From assembly GCA_947600065.1 (NCBI GenBank), contig CANQFZ010000015.1, positions 1 to 40,478 on the forward strand: a stretch of 40,478 nucleotides of DNA, written 5' to 3'. The DNA comes from an uncultured Clostridia bacterium (GTDB lineage Bacteria > Bacillota > Clostridia > Oscillospirales > Ruminococcaceae). The notes beneath the pieces are model-generated. The model saw only the letters and a list, made by a program, of their open reading frames with translations. It had not been told where the DNA came from and did not search any database. This document shows, in pieces, positions 18,153-26,872 of this stretch; position 1 is the stretch's first letter; each line of letters starts with the position of its first letter. Position numbers and translations under genes: made by a program.

Positions 18153-19210
18153 GCCTAGTCAAAAAGCTGTCGGAGCAGCTCGGAGAAAATTCCGCCGCAC
18201 TCATAACGTCTGATCTGTCTATCCGTCATTTGTGCGGATTTAAATTCAGACACGGTTTTATTATTGCCGCGAAAAAAGAAAGCTTCATTTTTGTTTCGCA
18301 GGCGGAGTACGATTTTCTGAAAGATAAAGCAGAAGGTTATACAGTAAGCGTTTACAGCGATATGAAAAACGTTTTGGAGCTTCTGAAAACTCTTGGCATA
18401 GAAAAGATATATGTCGAGAGCGACAAGATGACTGTAAGAGAATTTAATTATTATTCCGAGGAGCTTTGCGGCGTTGAGATAGTTACAGATGATCTGCTTT
18501 CACAGGAACTTGCCATTCTAAGAACGATAAAATCCGAGAGTGAAATAAAAGCTGTCAGAAGAGCCCAGACAGTCTGCGATAAGGCGTATGACAAGCTGCT
18601 GATGAATATTCGCAAAGGAATGAGCGAGCGGCAGATAGCTACTATGCTCAGGTGTTATCTTGCCGAATTTGGGGCAGATGAGATATTGCCGAGAATGAGA
18701 GTTGCTTCGGGAGAAAATTCCGCGAAGCATTTTATAAAGCCTACCGACAGGAAAATTTCGGACGGCGATTTTCTGCTTATGGATTTTGGCGCAAAGGTCG
18801 GAGGTTATTGTTCTTCAATGGCAAGAACGGTAATTGTCGGAGAGATAACCCCAAAACGCGAGAATATCTATAACGCGGTTTATTGTGCAGTAGAAGACGG
18901 GCTTAAAGTTCTCCGAAACGGAATAGGCGCAAAGCTGGCTGAAAGCGTATGTCAGGCTACTCTAAGCGGCTGGGAGATCGACAAGTATGCAAAAGCCGAT
19001 TTCGGACACGGAACGGGACTGGAGTTTTACGAGCCGCCGTATCTCGAACTTGGTTCTCCGTCAATGCTCAAAACAGATATGACGCTTGTTTGCGGGTGTG
19101 AGGTGACTGCTCCGAACAGATATGGAGTAAAGATCGCGGACAGCGTTATAATAACCGATGACGGTCATATAAATCTCACAAAGGCAACAAAGAATTTAGT
19201 GCATATTTAA
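18149..19210 (+). CDS. M24 (Xaa-Pro aminopeptidase-like) protein, probably inactive
   Basis: A 353-residue protein with a creatinase-type N-terminal domain and a C-terminal M24 'pita-bread' domain, in the place of the YqhT/PepQ peptidase between aroQ and efp. The first metal Asp is present (LLMDFGAKVGGYC), but the second, normally SDMTRT, reads SSMART. The His region normally GHxTGHGIGLEVHE is shortened to GHGTGLEFYE, losing His residues. The Glu of GVRIED is Ala (GVKIADSV). CEVTAPN keeps one Glu. So three or more of the residues needed for two-metal catalysis are missing, while the reading frame and fold are intact. It likely serves a non-catalytic, perhaps binding, role; that is inference. 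It overlaps aroQ by ATGA. Confidence 0.85.
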   Translation: MSLVKKLSEQLGENSAALITSDLSIRHLCGFKFRHGFIIAAKKESFIFVSQAEYDFLKDKAEGYTVSVYSDMKNVLELLKTLGIEKIYVESDKMTVREFNYYSEELCGVEIVTDDLLSQELAILRTIKSESEIKAVRRAQTVCDKAYDKLLMNIRKGMSERQIATMLRCYLAEFGADEILPRMRVASGENSAKHFIKPTDRKISDGDFLLMDFGAKVGGYCSSMARTVIVGEITPKRENIYNAVYCAVEDGLKVLRNGIGAKLAESVCQATLSGWEIDKYAKADFGHGTGLEFYEPPYLELGSPSMLKTDMTLVCGCEVTAPNRYGVKIADSVIITDDGHINLTKATKNLVHI

Positions 19211-19238
19211 TTTTTTTGTTTTGATTTGGGAGAATGAT

Positions 19239-19616
19239 ATGTGGGAAAGTTTTGAATTTGAACCGCCCTATAAAGGCAAAAAAATCAAAAAAATAAACGG
19301 AGTTAAACTTCCCAAAAATTATCTCGCGTTTATGAAAGAGCATAACGGCGGCGAGGGAGAGACTGCGGGCGGTACGTGGCTCGTGCTGTATCAGCTCGAA
19401 GAATTACAACAAATGAACGACGATTATGAGATACCCGAATTTCTTCCCGACCATATCATTATCGGCGACAACGGCGGCGGTGAATTTTTCGGAATAAACA
19501 AAAAAGGCGAGTATTTTATTGTTCCCGAAATTATTGATGAGGAAAATCTTTCGGTCCTTTGCAATGATATAAACGTACTTCCCGAAGCGATCGACAAGTT
19601 CTGGAAGGATATATAA
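19239..19616 (+). CDS. SMI1/KNR4 (SUKH) family protein
   Basis: A 125-residue acidic protein of the SUKH superfamily: NGVKLPKNYLAFMKEHNGGEGE near the start and IIIGDNGGGEFFGINKKGEYFIVP in the middle, the two hallmark regions. SUKH proteins often act as immunity proteins against polymorphic toxins, but stand-alone ones occur and no toxin gene is near. The ATG at 19239 has GGGAGA 6 nt upstream; an earlier TTG at 19221 lacks a site. It lies between the M24 gene and the efp promoter. Confidence 0.8.
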   Translation: MWESFEFEPPYKGKKIKKINGVKLPKNYLAFMKEHNGGEGETAGGTWLVLYQLEELQQMNDDYEIPEFLPDHIIIGDNGGGEFFGINKKGEYFIVPEIIDEENLSVLCNDINVLPEAIDKFWKDI

Positions 19617-19649
19617 ATTTGCAGGCTTAAAGAGAGCGCTAAAAACTTA

Positions 19650-19678
19650 TTGACAAAATATTGCTTTTGTGATATAAT
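19650..19678 (+). promoter_or_regulatory. Sigma-A promoter of efp
   Basis: TTGACA (19650-19655) and TATAAT (19673-19678) with a 17-bp spacer, about 60 bp upstream of efp. Confidence 0.9.
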
Positions 19679-19738
19679 AAAATGTAGAGTTTGCTCGTAA
19701 GAGCTTAGTTATGTTGAATAAAATTTTGGAGGTTCGCT

Positions 19739-20299
19739 ATGGTAACAGCGGGAGATTTCAGAAACGGTATGACTTTTGAAGAAGACGGAAACGTAATGCA
19801 GATCATCGAGTTCCAGCATGTAAAGCCCGGAAAAGGCGCGGCGTTCGTTCGCACAAAGGTGAAGAACGTTATTACAGGCTCGGTGGTTGAAAAGACTTAT
19901 AACCCGTCCGCAAAATTCCCTACGGCGTTTGTAGAGAGAAAGGATATGGAATACACCTATTCCGACGGCGAGCTTTATCACTTTATGGATTCCGAAACAT
20001 ATGAGGACGTTCCGATAAACGCTTCCGATGTCGGAGATAATTTCAAGTTCGTAAAGGAGAATATGGTTTGCAAGGTTCTTTCCTATAAGGGCAAGGTTTT
20101 CGGCGTTGAGCCTCCGAACTTTGTTGAGCTTGAAGTAACGACGACCGAGCCGGGATTTGCGGGAAACACCGCCACTAACGCTACAAAGCCTGCTACTCTT
20201 GAAACGGGCGCTGAGATACGTGTTCCTTTGTTTATAAACGAGGGCGAGAAGATCCGTATCGACACAAGAACGGGCGAATATATGGAGCGCGTAAAGTAA
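19739..20299 (+). CDS. efp: Elongation factor P
   Basis: Relieves ribosome stalling at polyproline. A 186-residue, three-domain protein beginning [21 protein letters not shown]; the modification-site lysine is K32 in [14 protein letters not shown]. The C-terminal domain ends [14 protein letters not shown], the family signature. TTGGAGGT precedes the ATG. It has its own promoter despite its place after the aroQ-M24 block. Confidence 0.98.
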   Translation: MVTAGDFRNGMTFEEDGNVMQIIEFQHVKPGKGAAFVRTKVKNVITGSVVEKTYNPSAKFPTAFVERKDMEYTYSDGELYHFMDSETYEDVPINASDVGDNFKFVKENMVCKVLSYKGKVFGVEPPNFVELEVTTTEPGFAGNTATNATKPATLETGAEIRVPLFINEGEKIRIDTRTGEYMERVK

Positions 20300-20372
20300 T
20301 CGGACTGCAGTTTGATTTTATCGGAGCTTGGAAAACTTTCAGCTCAAAAACCGAATAAACGGAGGTGTTGTT

Positions 20373-20765
20373 ATGACAATAGGCGAAAAGGTATCTTATA
20401 TAAAGGGTCTTTGCGAGGGTCTCGGAAAGGAAGATAAGATAATTTCGGCAATCCTTGATGTCCTTGCGGATATCGCGGAAAATCTTGAAGAAGTAGACGA
20501 AGAACTTGATGATGTTGCGTCTGTAATGACCGACCTTGAAGAAAGCGTCTGCGACCTTGAGGACGAGGTTTACGGCGAATCGGACGACGATTATTACGAA
20601 GAAGATATTGATGACGATATCGACGAGATGTATGAAACTGAGTGTCCGAATTGTCACAATAAAATAAGCTTCGATTATGAGCAGGCGTCAAAGGGCGAGC
20701 TTGACTGCCCGAACTGCGGCAAAAAGCTCGTGTTCGATGTAAACGAAGACGCAGAAGAAGTATAA
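20373..20765 (+). CDS. Acidic protein with C-terminal zinc ribbon (CD1247-like)
   Basis: A 130-residue acidic protein. The N-terminal helix-rich part (IGEKVSYIKGLCEGLGKEDKIISAILDVLADIAENLEEVDEEL) resembles clostridial CD1247-type proteins as I recall them. An Asp/Glu-rich linker follows, then a zinc ribbon with CPNCHNK and CPNCGKK. The function is unknown. ATG 20373 has ACGGAGGTG upstream; an earlier in-frame start at 20328 has none. It lies 73 bp after efp and is probably cotranscribed. Confidence 0.75.
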   Translation: MTIGEKVSYIKGLCEGLGKEDKIISAILDVLADIAENLEEVDEELDDVASVMTDLEESVCDLEDEVYGESDDDYYEEDIDDDIDEMYETECPNCHNKISFDYEQASKGELDCPNCGKKLVFDVNEDAEEV

Positions 20766-20951
20766 CAGTATCTGTTCTCGTAAAAATCAGACGTGTAATT
20801 TTTCGGCACAATTCCGCTTTCGTCAGTGCATAAGTATATCTCCAACCGTTTGTGTGGGATATCGAAAGCAGGGGGCGGCAGTTCCGAAAATGCGTCGTTT
20901 TTTGCGGGAACAATTTATTTTACTTGTTAATATACTTTAGATAGGACAAGC

Positions 20952-20991
20952 AGATAAGAGAACAAGAGGCTAAGAGGCTAAGAGATAAGAT
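20952..20991 (-). repeat. Heptamer/octamer repeat array before hisC
   Basis: Read on the minus strand, the stretch is ATCTTAT, CTCTTAG, CCTCTTAG, CCTCTTG and TTCTCTTAT: degenerate 7-8 nt units of the same type as the arrays near 29203, 38803 and 39003. The last unit runs into the ATG of hisC, so the purine-rich run in front of that start comes from the repeat. Confidence 0.65.
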
Positions 20992-22045
20992 GAGCTACAA
21001 GGACAATCTTTTAAAGATCGACGCATATGTCGCGGGCGAACAGCCGAATAAAACGGATTTCATAAAGCTAAATGCAAATGAAAATCCATATCCGCCCTCG
21101 CCTATGGCAATAAAAGCGATAAATGATTTTGATGGTGAAACGCTCAGAAAATACCCTTCTGCAAATGCTGTGGGACTTGTAAAAGCAATTGCCGATTATC
21201 ACGGCTTAAAGCCCGAAAATGTTTTTGCGGGAAACGGCACAGACGATGTGTTGTCGCTGTGCTTTCGGGCATTTTTCAATTCGGGAAGACCCATACTTTT
21301 CCCCGATATAACCTATTCATTCAACACCGTTTGGTGTGAGATACTGAGGATACCCTATGAGCAAATACGCGTAGATGAAAATTTCAGGATAGACCCCGCG
21401 GATTACAGAAGGGAAAACGGCGGAGTTGTCATAGCAAATCCGAACGCGCCTACTTCAATCGGAGAAGGCATTGAATTTGTAAGAGAGATTCTCGAAGACA
21501 ATAAAGACGTTGTGGTGATAATAGACGAGGCTTATGTTGATTTCGGCGGGACAACGGCTATTCCGCTCCTTAAAGAATACGACAACCTTGTTATAACCAG
21601 AACGTTTTCAAAAAGCCGCTCAATGGCAGGAATGAGATTAGGCTATGCAATGGGCAGCGCCGACGCTGTTTCTGCGCTTTATGCCGCAAAGGACAGCATG
21701 AACAGCTATCCTGTGGACAGCGTTGCACAAGCGGCGGGAATTGCCTCGATAGGCGATGAAAAGTATTTCAGAGAAACGCTGAAAAAGGTAATGGCTACCC
21801 GCGAAAGGCTTACGGAAGAAATGCGGAAAATGGGCTTTGATATCCCCGATAGTTCTACGAACTTTATTTTTGCAGAGCATAAGACGCTTTTTGCAAAGGA
21901 CATTTTCGAGTTCCTTAAATCAAAGGACATCTACGTCCGCTATTTCAATAAACCGCGAATAGATAACCGTTTGCGTATCACAATAGGAACAGACGATGAA
22001 ACAGACAGGCTTTTAAATGCTTTGAGAGAGTATGTCAATAATTAA
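20990..22045 (+). CDS. hisC: Histidinol-phosphate aminotransferase
   Basis: PLP enzyme of histidine synthesis (and often aromatic amino acid transamination). A 351-residue fold-type I aminotransferase: LNANENPYPPSP at the start, FAGNGTDDVLSLCFRAF, IIDEAYVDFGG, and the PLP lysine K208 in TRTFSKSRSMAGMRLGYAMG. The C-terminus carries RYFNKPRIDNRLRITIGT with the phosphate-binding Arg. No other his genes are in the window; the neighbour is metY, 18 bp away. The 224 bp upstream show no clear promoter. Confidence 0.93.
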   Translation: MSYKDNLLKIDAYVAGEQPNKTDFIKLNANENPYPPSPMAIKAINDFDGETLRKYPSANAVGLVKAIADYHGLKPENVFAGNGTDDVLSLCFRAFFNSGRPILFPDITYSFNTVWCEILRIPYEQIRVDENFRIDPADYRRENGGVVIANPNAPTSIGEGIEFVREILEDNKDVVVIIDEAYVDFGGTTAIPLLKEYDNLVITRTFSKSRSMAGMRLGYAMGSADAVSALYAAKDSMNSYPVDSVAQAAGIASIGDEKYFRETLKKVMATRERLTEEMRKMGFDIPDSSTNFIFAEHKTLFAKDIFEFLKSKDIYVRYFNKPRIDNRLRITIGTDDETDRLLNALREYVNN

Positions 22046-22063
22046 AAACGAGAGGTGTATATT

Positions 22064-23329
22064 ATGAAAATAGAAACGCAATGCTTACACGAGGGTTACA
22101 CTCCCAAAAACGGCGAACCGCGCGTTATGCCTATAGTACAAAGCACGACATATGTTTACGATTCGACTGACGACGTAGCGGCTGTATTTGACGATCCGAC
22201 AAAGGGGCTTATCTATTCTCGTTTCGCAAACCCGACAACGGACGTTGTAGAAAAGAAGATAGCGGCTCTTGAAGGCGGCGCGGCGGCTATGTGTACGTCG
22301 AGCGGTCAGGCGGCGAGCCTGCTTTCTATTCTCAATATCTGCGAGGCAGGCGACAGCTTTATAGCTTCCGCGTCGATTTACGGCGGAACGATAAATCTGT
22401 TCGGCTATACGCTGAAGAAAATGGGAATAGAGTGCATTTTCGTAGAGCACGACTGCACGGAAGAAGAGCTGAGCGCGGCATTTAAGGACAACACAAAGGC
22501 TGTGTTCGGAGAAACTCTTGCAAATCCCGCGTTGACAGTGCTTGATATTGAGATGTGGGCAAAGGTCGCTCACGCACACGGCGTTCCGCTTATAATCGAC
22601 AACACCTTTGCAACTCCCGTTTTGTGCCGCCCTATCGAATGGGGAGCGGATATTGTCGTTCATTCTACGTCAAAATATATGGACGGACACGCTCTTCAGG
22701 TCGGCGGAGTTATAGTTGACAGCGGAAAATTTGACTGGACAAACGGAAAATTCCCCTGTATGACCGAGCCCGACGAGAGCTATCACGGGCTTGTTTATAC
22801 GGAAAAATATCCCGCCGCGCCGTATATTACAAAAGCGAGAATGCAGCTTATGCGCGATTTCGGCTGTTATCCTGCGGCAAATTCTTCCTTCCTGCTTAAT
22901 CTGGGACTTGAAACGCTTGCGGTAAGAATGAAGCAGTATTGTGAAAACGCGCTGAAAGTTGCGCAGTATATACAGTCCACGGGAAAAGCGGAGTTTGTGA
23001 CATATCCCGCGCTCGAGGGAAGCAAAGGTCACGAGCTTGCGAAAAAGTATCTTCCAAACGGAACCAGCGGCGTTATTTCGTTCTCAATAAAGGGCGGCAG
23101 AAGCACGGCCGTAAAGTTTATGGACAGCTTAAAACTTGCGTCAAATGAAGTTCATGTCGCTGATATAAGGACTTGCGTTTTACACCCCGCAAGCGCTACG
23201 CACCGCCAGCTTTCCGACGAGCAGCTCGTTGCGGCGGGAATAGACGGCGGACTTATAAGACTGTCCGTAGGTCTTGAAAATGCAGATGATATCATAGACG
23301 ACCTGAAAGCGGCTTTCGCAAATATCTGA
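22064..23329 (+). CDS. metY: O-acetylhomoserine sulfhydrylase (aminocarboxypropyltransferase)
   Basis: Cys/Met-metabolism PLP enzyme that makes homocysteine from O-acetylhomoserine and sulfide. The 421-residue protein has YSRFANPTTDVVEKKIAALEGG, the PLP lysine K204 in HSTSKYMDGH and the long insertion GKFPCMTEPDESYHG typical of MetY rather than MetB or methionine gamma-lyase, though the latter cannot be excluded. ATG 22064 has AGAGGTG 6 nt upstream; GTG 22055 lies inside that site. I saw no SAM riboswitch or T-box upstream. Confidence 0.9.
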   Translation: MKIETQCLHEGYTPKNGEPRVMPIVQSTTYVYDSTDDVAAVFDDPTKGLIYSRFANPTTDVVEKKIAALEGGAAAMCTSSGQAASLLSILNICEAGDSFIASASIYGGTINLFGYTLKKMGIECIFVEHDCTEEELSAAFKDNTKAVFGETLANPALTVLDIEMWAKVAHAHGVPLIIDNTFATPVLCRPIEWGADIVVHSTSKYMDGHALQVGGVIVDSGKFDWTNGKFPCMTEPDESYHGLVYTEKYPAAPYITKARMQLMRDFGCYPAANSSFLLNLGLETLAVRMKQYCENALKVAQYIQSTGKAEFVTYPALEGSKGHELAKKYLPNGTSGVISFSIKGGRSTAVKFMDSLKLASNEVHVADIRTCVLHPASATHRQLSDEQLVAAGIDGGLIRLSVGLENADDIIDDLKAAFANI

Positions 23330-23381
23330 CTTTTATCTATGAAAACTTTCGACGTAACATTATAATAAAAAGGATTTTTAA

Positions 23382-24146
23382 ATGCACACAAAATCATCAA
23401 CAATTATAAGAACAATTATCATAATAATTTCGGGAATAATGCTCGTCTGGTCGCTTTGCAATAAAATTACAGAGGGAACGTTTATCGGCTTCTTCGGCTT
23501 CGGTGCAATAATAGCTGTTTGCGTTTTTATAAAGCCGATTTTAAGGGCAATTAAATTCTGTTGGAAAAAGATACCGCTGCGCGTGGTAATGCTTGCTCTT
23601 AGCGCGGTAGTTACGTTTTTCGCGGGAATGTGCATATGGTTTTCGGCAAATATGCTGATACGCGCGGAAGTCCCCGTAGACGAGCCGAAAGCTGTTGTAG
23701 TTTTAGGCTGTCTAGTAAAGGGAGAAACTCCGAGCTTAATGCTGAATGCACGTCTTGAAGCGGCAGTTGAGGTAATAGAAGAAAACCCCGACGCGCTTAT
23801 AGTTCTCTGCGGAGGAATGGGCGGAAGCGAGAAGATAACCGAAGCCGAAGCAATGTGCCGTTATCTGTCGGAAAAGGGAATACCCGAAGAACGCATGATA
23901 CTTGAGGACAAATCGACCTCGACCGAGGAGAATATAGCCTTTGCGGCTGAGATATTAAAGGAACACGGAATATCGGACGATATCATTATAGTTACAAACG
24001 AGTTCCACCAATACAGAGCGTATAATTTTGCAAAAAGAAACGAGCTTACTACGGGAGCACATTCGGCGCATACTTTTTTGCCGAATCTTCTGAATTATTG
24101 GCTCAGAGAGTGGGCAGGGCTGTTTGTACAGTTCTTTGACCGCTGA
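23382..24146 (+). CDS. YdcF/SanA-type membrane protein (DUF218)
   Basis: A 254-residue protein with about three N-terminal membrane segments (near residues 7-25, 30-50 and 66-88) and a DUF218 domain. The domain reads AVVVLGCLVKGETPSLMLNARLEAAVEV, then LCGGMGGSEKITEAEAMCRYL, EDKSTSTEENIAFA and IVTNEFHQYRAYNFAK. Members such as SanA and YdcF have roles at the envelope, with ElyC linked to lipid-carrier metabolism; the reaction is not known. It lies between metY and the ABC-F gene. Confidence 0.85.
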   Translation: MHTKSSTIIRTIIIIISGIMLVWSLCNKITEGTFIGFFGFGAIIAVCVFIKPILRAIKFCWKKIPLRVVMLALSAVVTFFAGMCIWFSANMLIRAEVPVDEPKAVVVLGCLVKGETPSLMLNARLEAAVEVIEENPDALIVLCGGMGGSEKITEAEAMCRYLSEKGIPEERMILEDKSTSTEENIAFAAEILKEHGISDDIIIVTNEFHQYRAYNFAKRNELTTGAHSAHTFLPNLLNYWLREWAGLFVQFFDR

Positions 24147-24177
24147 TAGAGAAAAAAGATCTGAAAGGAGATAACTG

Positions 24178-25791
24178 TTGATAACAGTATCGGACGTTTC
24201 CGTGTCGTTCGGCGGACAGCTTTTGTTTAAAGACGCCGAGCTTAAATTTACCGCGGGAAATTGTTATGGAGTTATAGGTGCAAACGGCGCGGGAAAATCG
24301 ACATTTCTGCGCGTGCTTTGCGGCGAGCTTGAACCGACAAAAGGAACGGTCTCACACCCCGCAGAGCTTAGAATGAGCGTTTTAAAGCAGGATCACTATG
24401 CGTTTGACGAGTATACCGTAATGGATACCGTAATTATGGGAAACAAGCGCCTTTACGATATTATGAAGGAAAAAGACGCGCTTTATGCTAAAGAGGATTT
24501 TACCGATGAGGACGGGGAAAGAGCGTCTGTTTTAGAGGGCGAATTTGCCGAGATGAACGGCTATGAGGCTGAAAGCGACGCGTCAAAACTCGTTCAAGGG
24601 CTCGGGCTTTCTGAGGACATAATGTATTCGCAGATGTCTTCGCTTTCGGGAAATGAAAAAGTAAAGGTATTGCTCGCACAGTGCCTTTTCGGAAATCCCG
24701 ATATTATCCTTATGGACGAGCCGACAAACCACCTCGATGTAGACGCGGTGTCGTGGCTCGAAGATTTCCTTGCGGATTATTTCGGAACAGTCATTGTCGT
24801 TTCCCATGACAGGCATTTTCTGAATAACGTCTGCACGCATATAGTCGATATAGATTATGGAAAAATTAAAATGTACGTCGGAAATTATGAGTTCTGGTAT
24901 GAAAGCTCGCAGCTCATAAGGCGTATGATAAAACAGCAAAACCAAAAGACCGAGGAGAAGATAAAGGAGCTTCAGAACTTTATCGCACGCTTTTCCGCGA
25001 ACAAATCAAAATCAAAACAGGCGACCTCCCGCAGAAAGCTGCTCGATAAGCTGACAGTCGAAGAACTTCCCGCAAGTTCGAGAAAATACCCTTATATCGC
25101 GTTCGACATGGAGCGCGAGTCGGGAAAAGATATCCTCGAAGTCAGGGGCTTGTCAAAAACCGTTGACGGCGTAAAGGTATTGAACAATTTAAGCTTCACC
25201 GTTGCAAAAGGCGATAAAATAGCTTTTGTCGGGGCAAACGAGATAGGCATAACGACGCTGTTTAAGATACTGACCGAAGAAATACCCGCTGATGAGGGAA
25301 CGTTCAAATGGGGAAGCACCATAAGCGTTTCATATTTCCCTAATGACAACAGTTCGTTCTTTAACGGCTGTGATCTGTCCATACTTGACTGGATGCGTCA
25401 GTATTCAAAGGACGAGACCGAAAGTTATCTAAGAGGATTTTTAGGGAGAATGCTGTTTTCGGGAGATGACGTATTCAAGCCCGTGAAAGTCCTTTCGGGA
25501 GGGGAAAAGGTTAGATGTATGTTTTCGAGAATGATGCTTTTTAAAAGCAATTTTCTCATTCTTGACAGACCCACAAACCACCTTGACCTTGAAAGCATAA
25601 CCGCGGTAAACAACGGCCTTTCGGAGTTCAAGGGAAATCTGCTTTTCGCTACTCACGACCTCGAAATACTCGAAACTGCTCCGAACAGGATAATTGAACT
25701 TACCGAAAACGGCTGCCGTGATTTTGCGGGAAGCTATGAGGATTATGTTTCATGGCGGCGCGAAAATGTGGGCGGAGCGCTTGCTATCTGA
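24178..25791 (+). CDS. ABC-F ATPase (YbiT/YkpA type) with degenerate second site
   Basis: A soluble tandem ATPase of 537 residues without membrane domain; ABC-F proteins act on the ribosome. Site 1 is intact: GANGAGKST, LSGNEKVKV and ILMDEPTNHLD. A charged linker (KQQNQKTEEKIKELQNFIARF) follows. In site 2 the Walker A is GANEIGITT (Lys replaced by Ile) and the Walker B ends LILDRPTNHLD (catalytic Glu replaced by Arg), while LSGGEKVR is kept. The TTG start has AAAGGAG at 24164-24170. The segment FLGRMLFSGDDVFK points to the YbiT/YkpA subfamily. One-site hydrolysis is inferred. Confidence 0.9.
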   Translation: MITVSDVSVSFGGQLLFKDAELKFTAGNCYGVIGANGAGKSTFLRVLCGELEPTKGTVSHPAELRMSVLKQDHYAFDEYTVMDTVIMGNKRLYDIMKEKDALYAKEDFTDEDGERASVLEGEFAEMNGYEAESDASKLVQGLGLSEDIMYSQMSSLSGNEKVKVLLAQCLFGNPDIILMDEPTNHLDVDAVSWLEDFLADYFGTVIVVSHDRHFLNNVCTHIVDIDYGKIKMYVGNYEFWYESSQLIRRMIKQQNQKTEEKIKELQNFIARFSANKSKSKQATSRRKLLDKLTVEELPASSRKYPYIAFDMERESGKDILEVRGLSKTVDGVKVLNNLSFTVAKGDKIAFVGANEIGITTLFKILTEEIPADEGTFKWGSTISVSYFPNDNSSFFNGCDLSILDWMRQYSKDETESYLRGFLGRMLFSGDDVFKPVKVLSGGEKVRCMFSRMMLFKSNFLILDRPTNHLDLESITAVNNGLSEFKGNLLFATHDLEILETAPNRIIELTENGCRDFAGSYEDYVSWRRENVGGALAI

Positions 25792-25823
25792 CAAAAACGG
25801 CGCATTTATCGGGGTGTGGAAAT

Positions 25824-26738
25824 ATGAATTACATTATTCTTGATATGGAATGGAACCAGGCTTTGAGCAGGGCTAAGACCGTTCGTTCGCCGATAGTTCT
25901 CAACGGAGAGATAATTCAGATCGGCGCAATAAAGACAGATGAAGATTTTGAGCTTGTAGACAGGTTCAAAATAAACGTCCGCCCGAAATATTACAAGAAA
26001 ATGAATCCTTATGTTGAGGAAATAACGGGTATCTCAAGCCTTGATCTGACTTGCGGAGAGACTTTTCCACAGGCGTTCAGACGTTTTTACGAGTGGTGTG
26101 GGAACGATTTCCGTTTTATAACCTGGGGTTTTGACGATATAGGGATATTGTCCGACAATTTAAAGCTTCATGGGCTTGACGATACTTTCGGCAGGAATTA
26201 TATAAACCTTCAGCTTATTTACAACCGTCAGACAAAAGCGCCTCAGCTTCAGTGCAGCCTGTCTGCCGCCGCAGAAAAGCTCGGTATTCCTATAGATGTT
26301 CAGGTACATGACGCGGCAAACGACGCATATCTTACATACGAGGTATGCAAAAAGCTTGATATGACATTGGGCATTGCAGAATATTCAGAGCTTGCCTCGA
26401 AAATATCCGAGCCTATATTCAGGGATACCGTACCGAAAGTGAAGGATTGCAAAAAAATGCTACTTGATAAACGGGTGACCGATATAAAATGCCCCGCTTG
26501 CAAGCAAAAGCTGCCGTTTGGAGAGTGGCTTTTCACAAACGGAAAAAATTGCAGGACTATCACCCGCTGTACTTGCAATGAAGTTTATTTGGTAAAGCTC
26601 AAAGCTGCGTTTATCTCGGAGGGAAATTTTACGGTCGTGCGTTCGGTCTATGCTTCTACCGAGAGTGAAGCAAACATTTTTTCCGAAAAGCTGAGAAAAA
26701 GAGCCGAGGCACGAGAAAGACACAAGAAAAACGTTTAA
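25824..26738 (+). CDS. DEDDh-type 3'-5' exonuclease
   Basis: A 304-residue protein with an N-terminal exonuclease domain: ILDMEWNQA (Asp-x-Glu), a middle Asp in FITWGFDDIGIL and VHDAANDAYLTYEV (His-x-x-x-x-Asp). It resembles KapD/ERI-1-like RNA or DNA exonucleases. The C-terminal part adds a ribbon-like CPACKQK...CRTITRCTC, perhaps metal binding. The ATG at 25824 has GGGGTG upstream and gives MNYIILDMEWN; a start at 25752 lies inside the ABC-F gene. The substrate is unknown. Confidence 0.85.
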   Translation: MNYIILDMEWNQALSRAKTVRSPIVLNGEIIQIGAIKTDEDFELVDRFKINVRPKYYKKMNPYVEEITGISSLDLTCGETFPQAFRRFYEWCGNDFRFITWGFDDIGILSDNLKLHGLDDTFGRNYINLQLIYNRQTKAPQLQCSLSAAAEKLGIPIDVQVHDAANDAYLTYEVCKKLDMTLGIAEYSELASKISEPIFRDTVPKVKDCKKMLLDKRVTDIKCPACKQKLPFGEWLFTNGKNCRTITRCTCNEVYLVKLKAAFISEGNFTVVRSVYASTESEANIFSEKLRKRAEARERHKKNV

Positions 26739-26782
26739 TCCCGATAACAATTTAAATTTTATCCGCGAAGCGGATACCTTTG

Positions 26783-26817
26783 CTGTTTACTTTAAACTGT
26801 ACACTGTATACTGCAAA
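26783..26817 (+). repeat. Heptamer tandem array (CTGTAYA type)
   Basis: Five 7-nt units in phase: CTGTTTA, CTTTAAA, CTGTACA, CTGTATA and CTGCAAA. The array follows a small perfect hairpin (ATCCGC GAA GCGGAT, 26761-26775) after the exonuclease gene. Confidence 0.6.
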
Positions 26818-26872
26818 TCATAGACAAAGTACATCTACTCCCATAATCACGTTTGTCAGAAATAAAACCCCA

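Noticed and set aside
20766-20989. Promoter, T-box or SAM riboswitch before hisC-metY
   Set aside because: A weak TATACT near 20930 has no partner -35, and none of the conserved blocks of a T-box or SAM riboswitch is visible.
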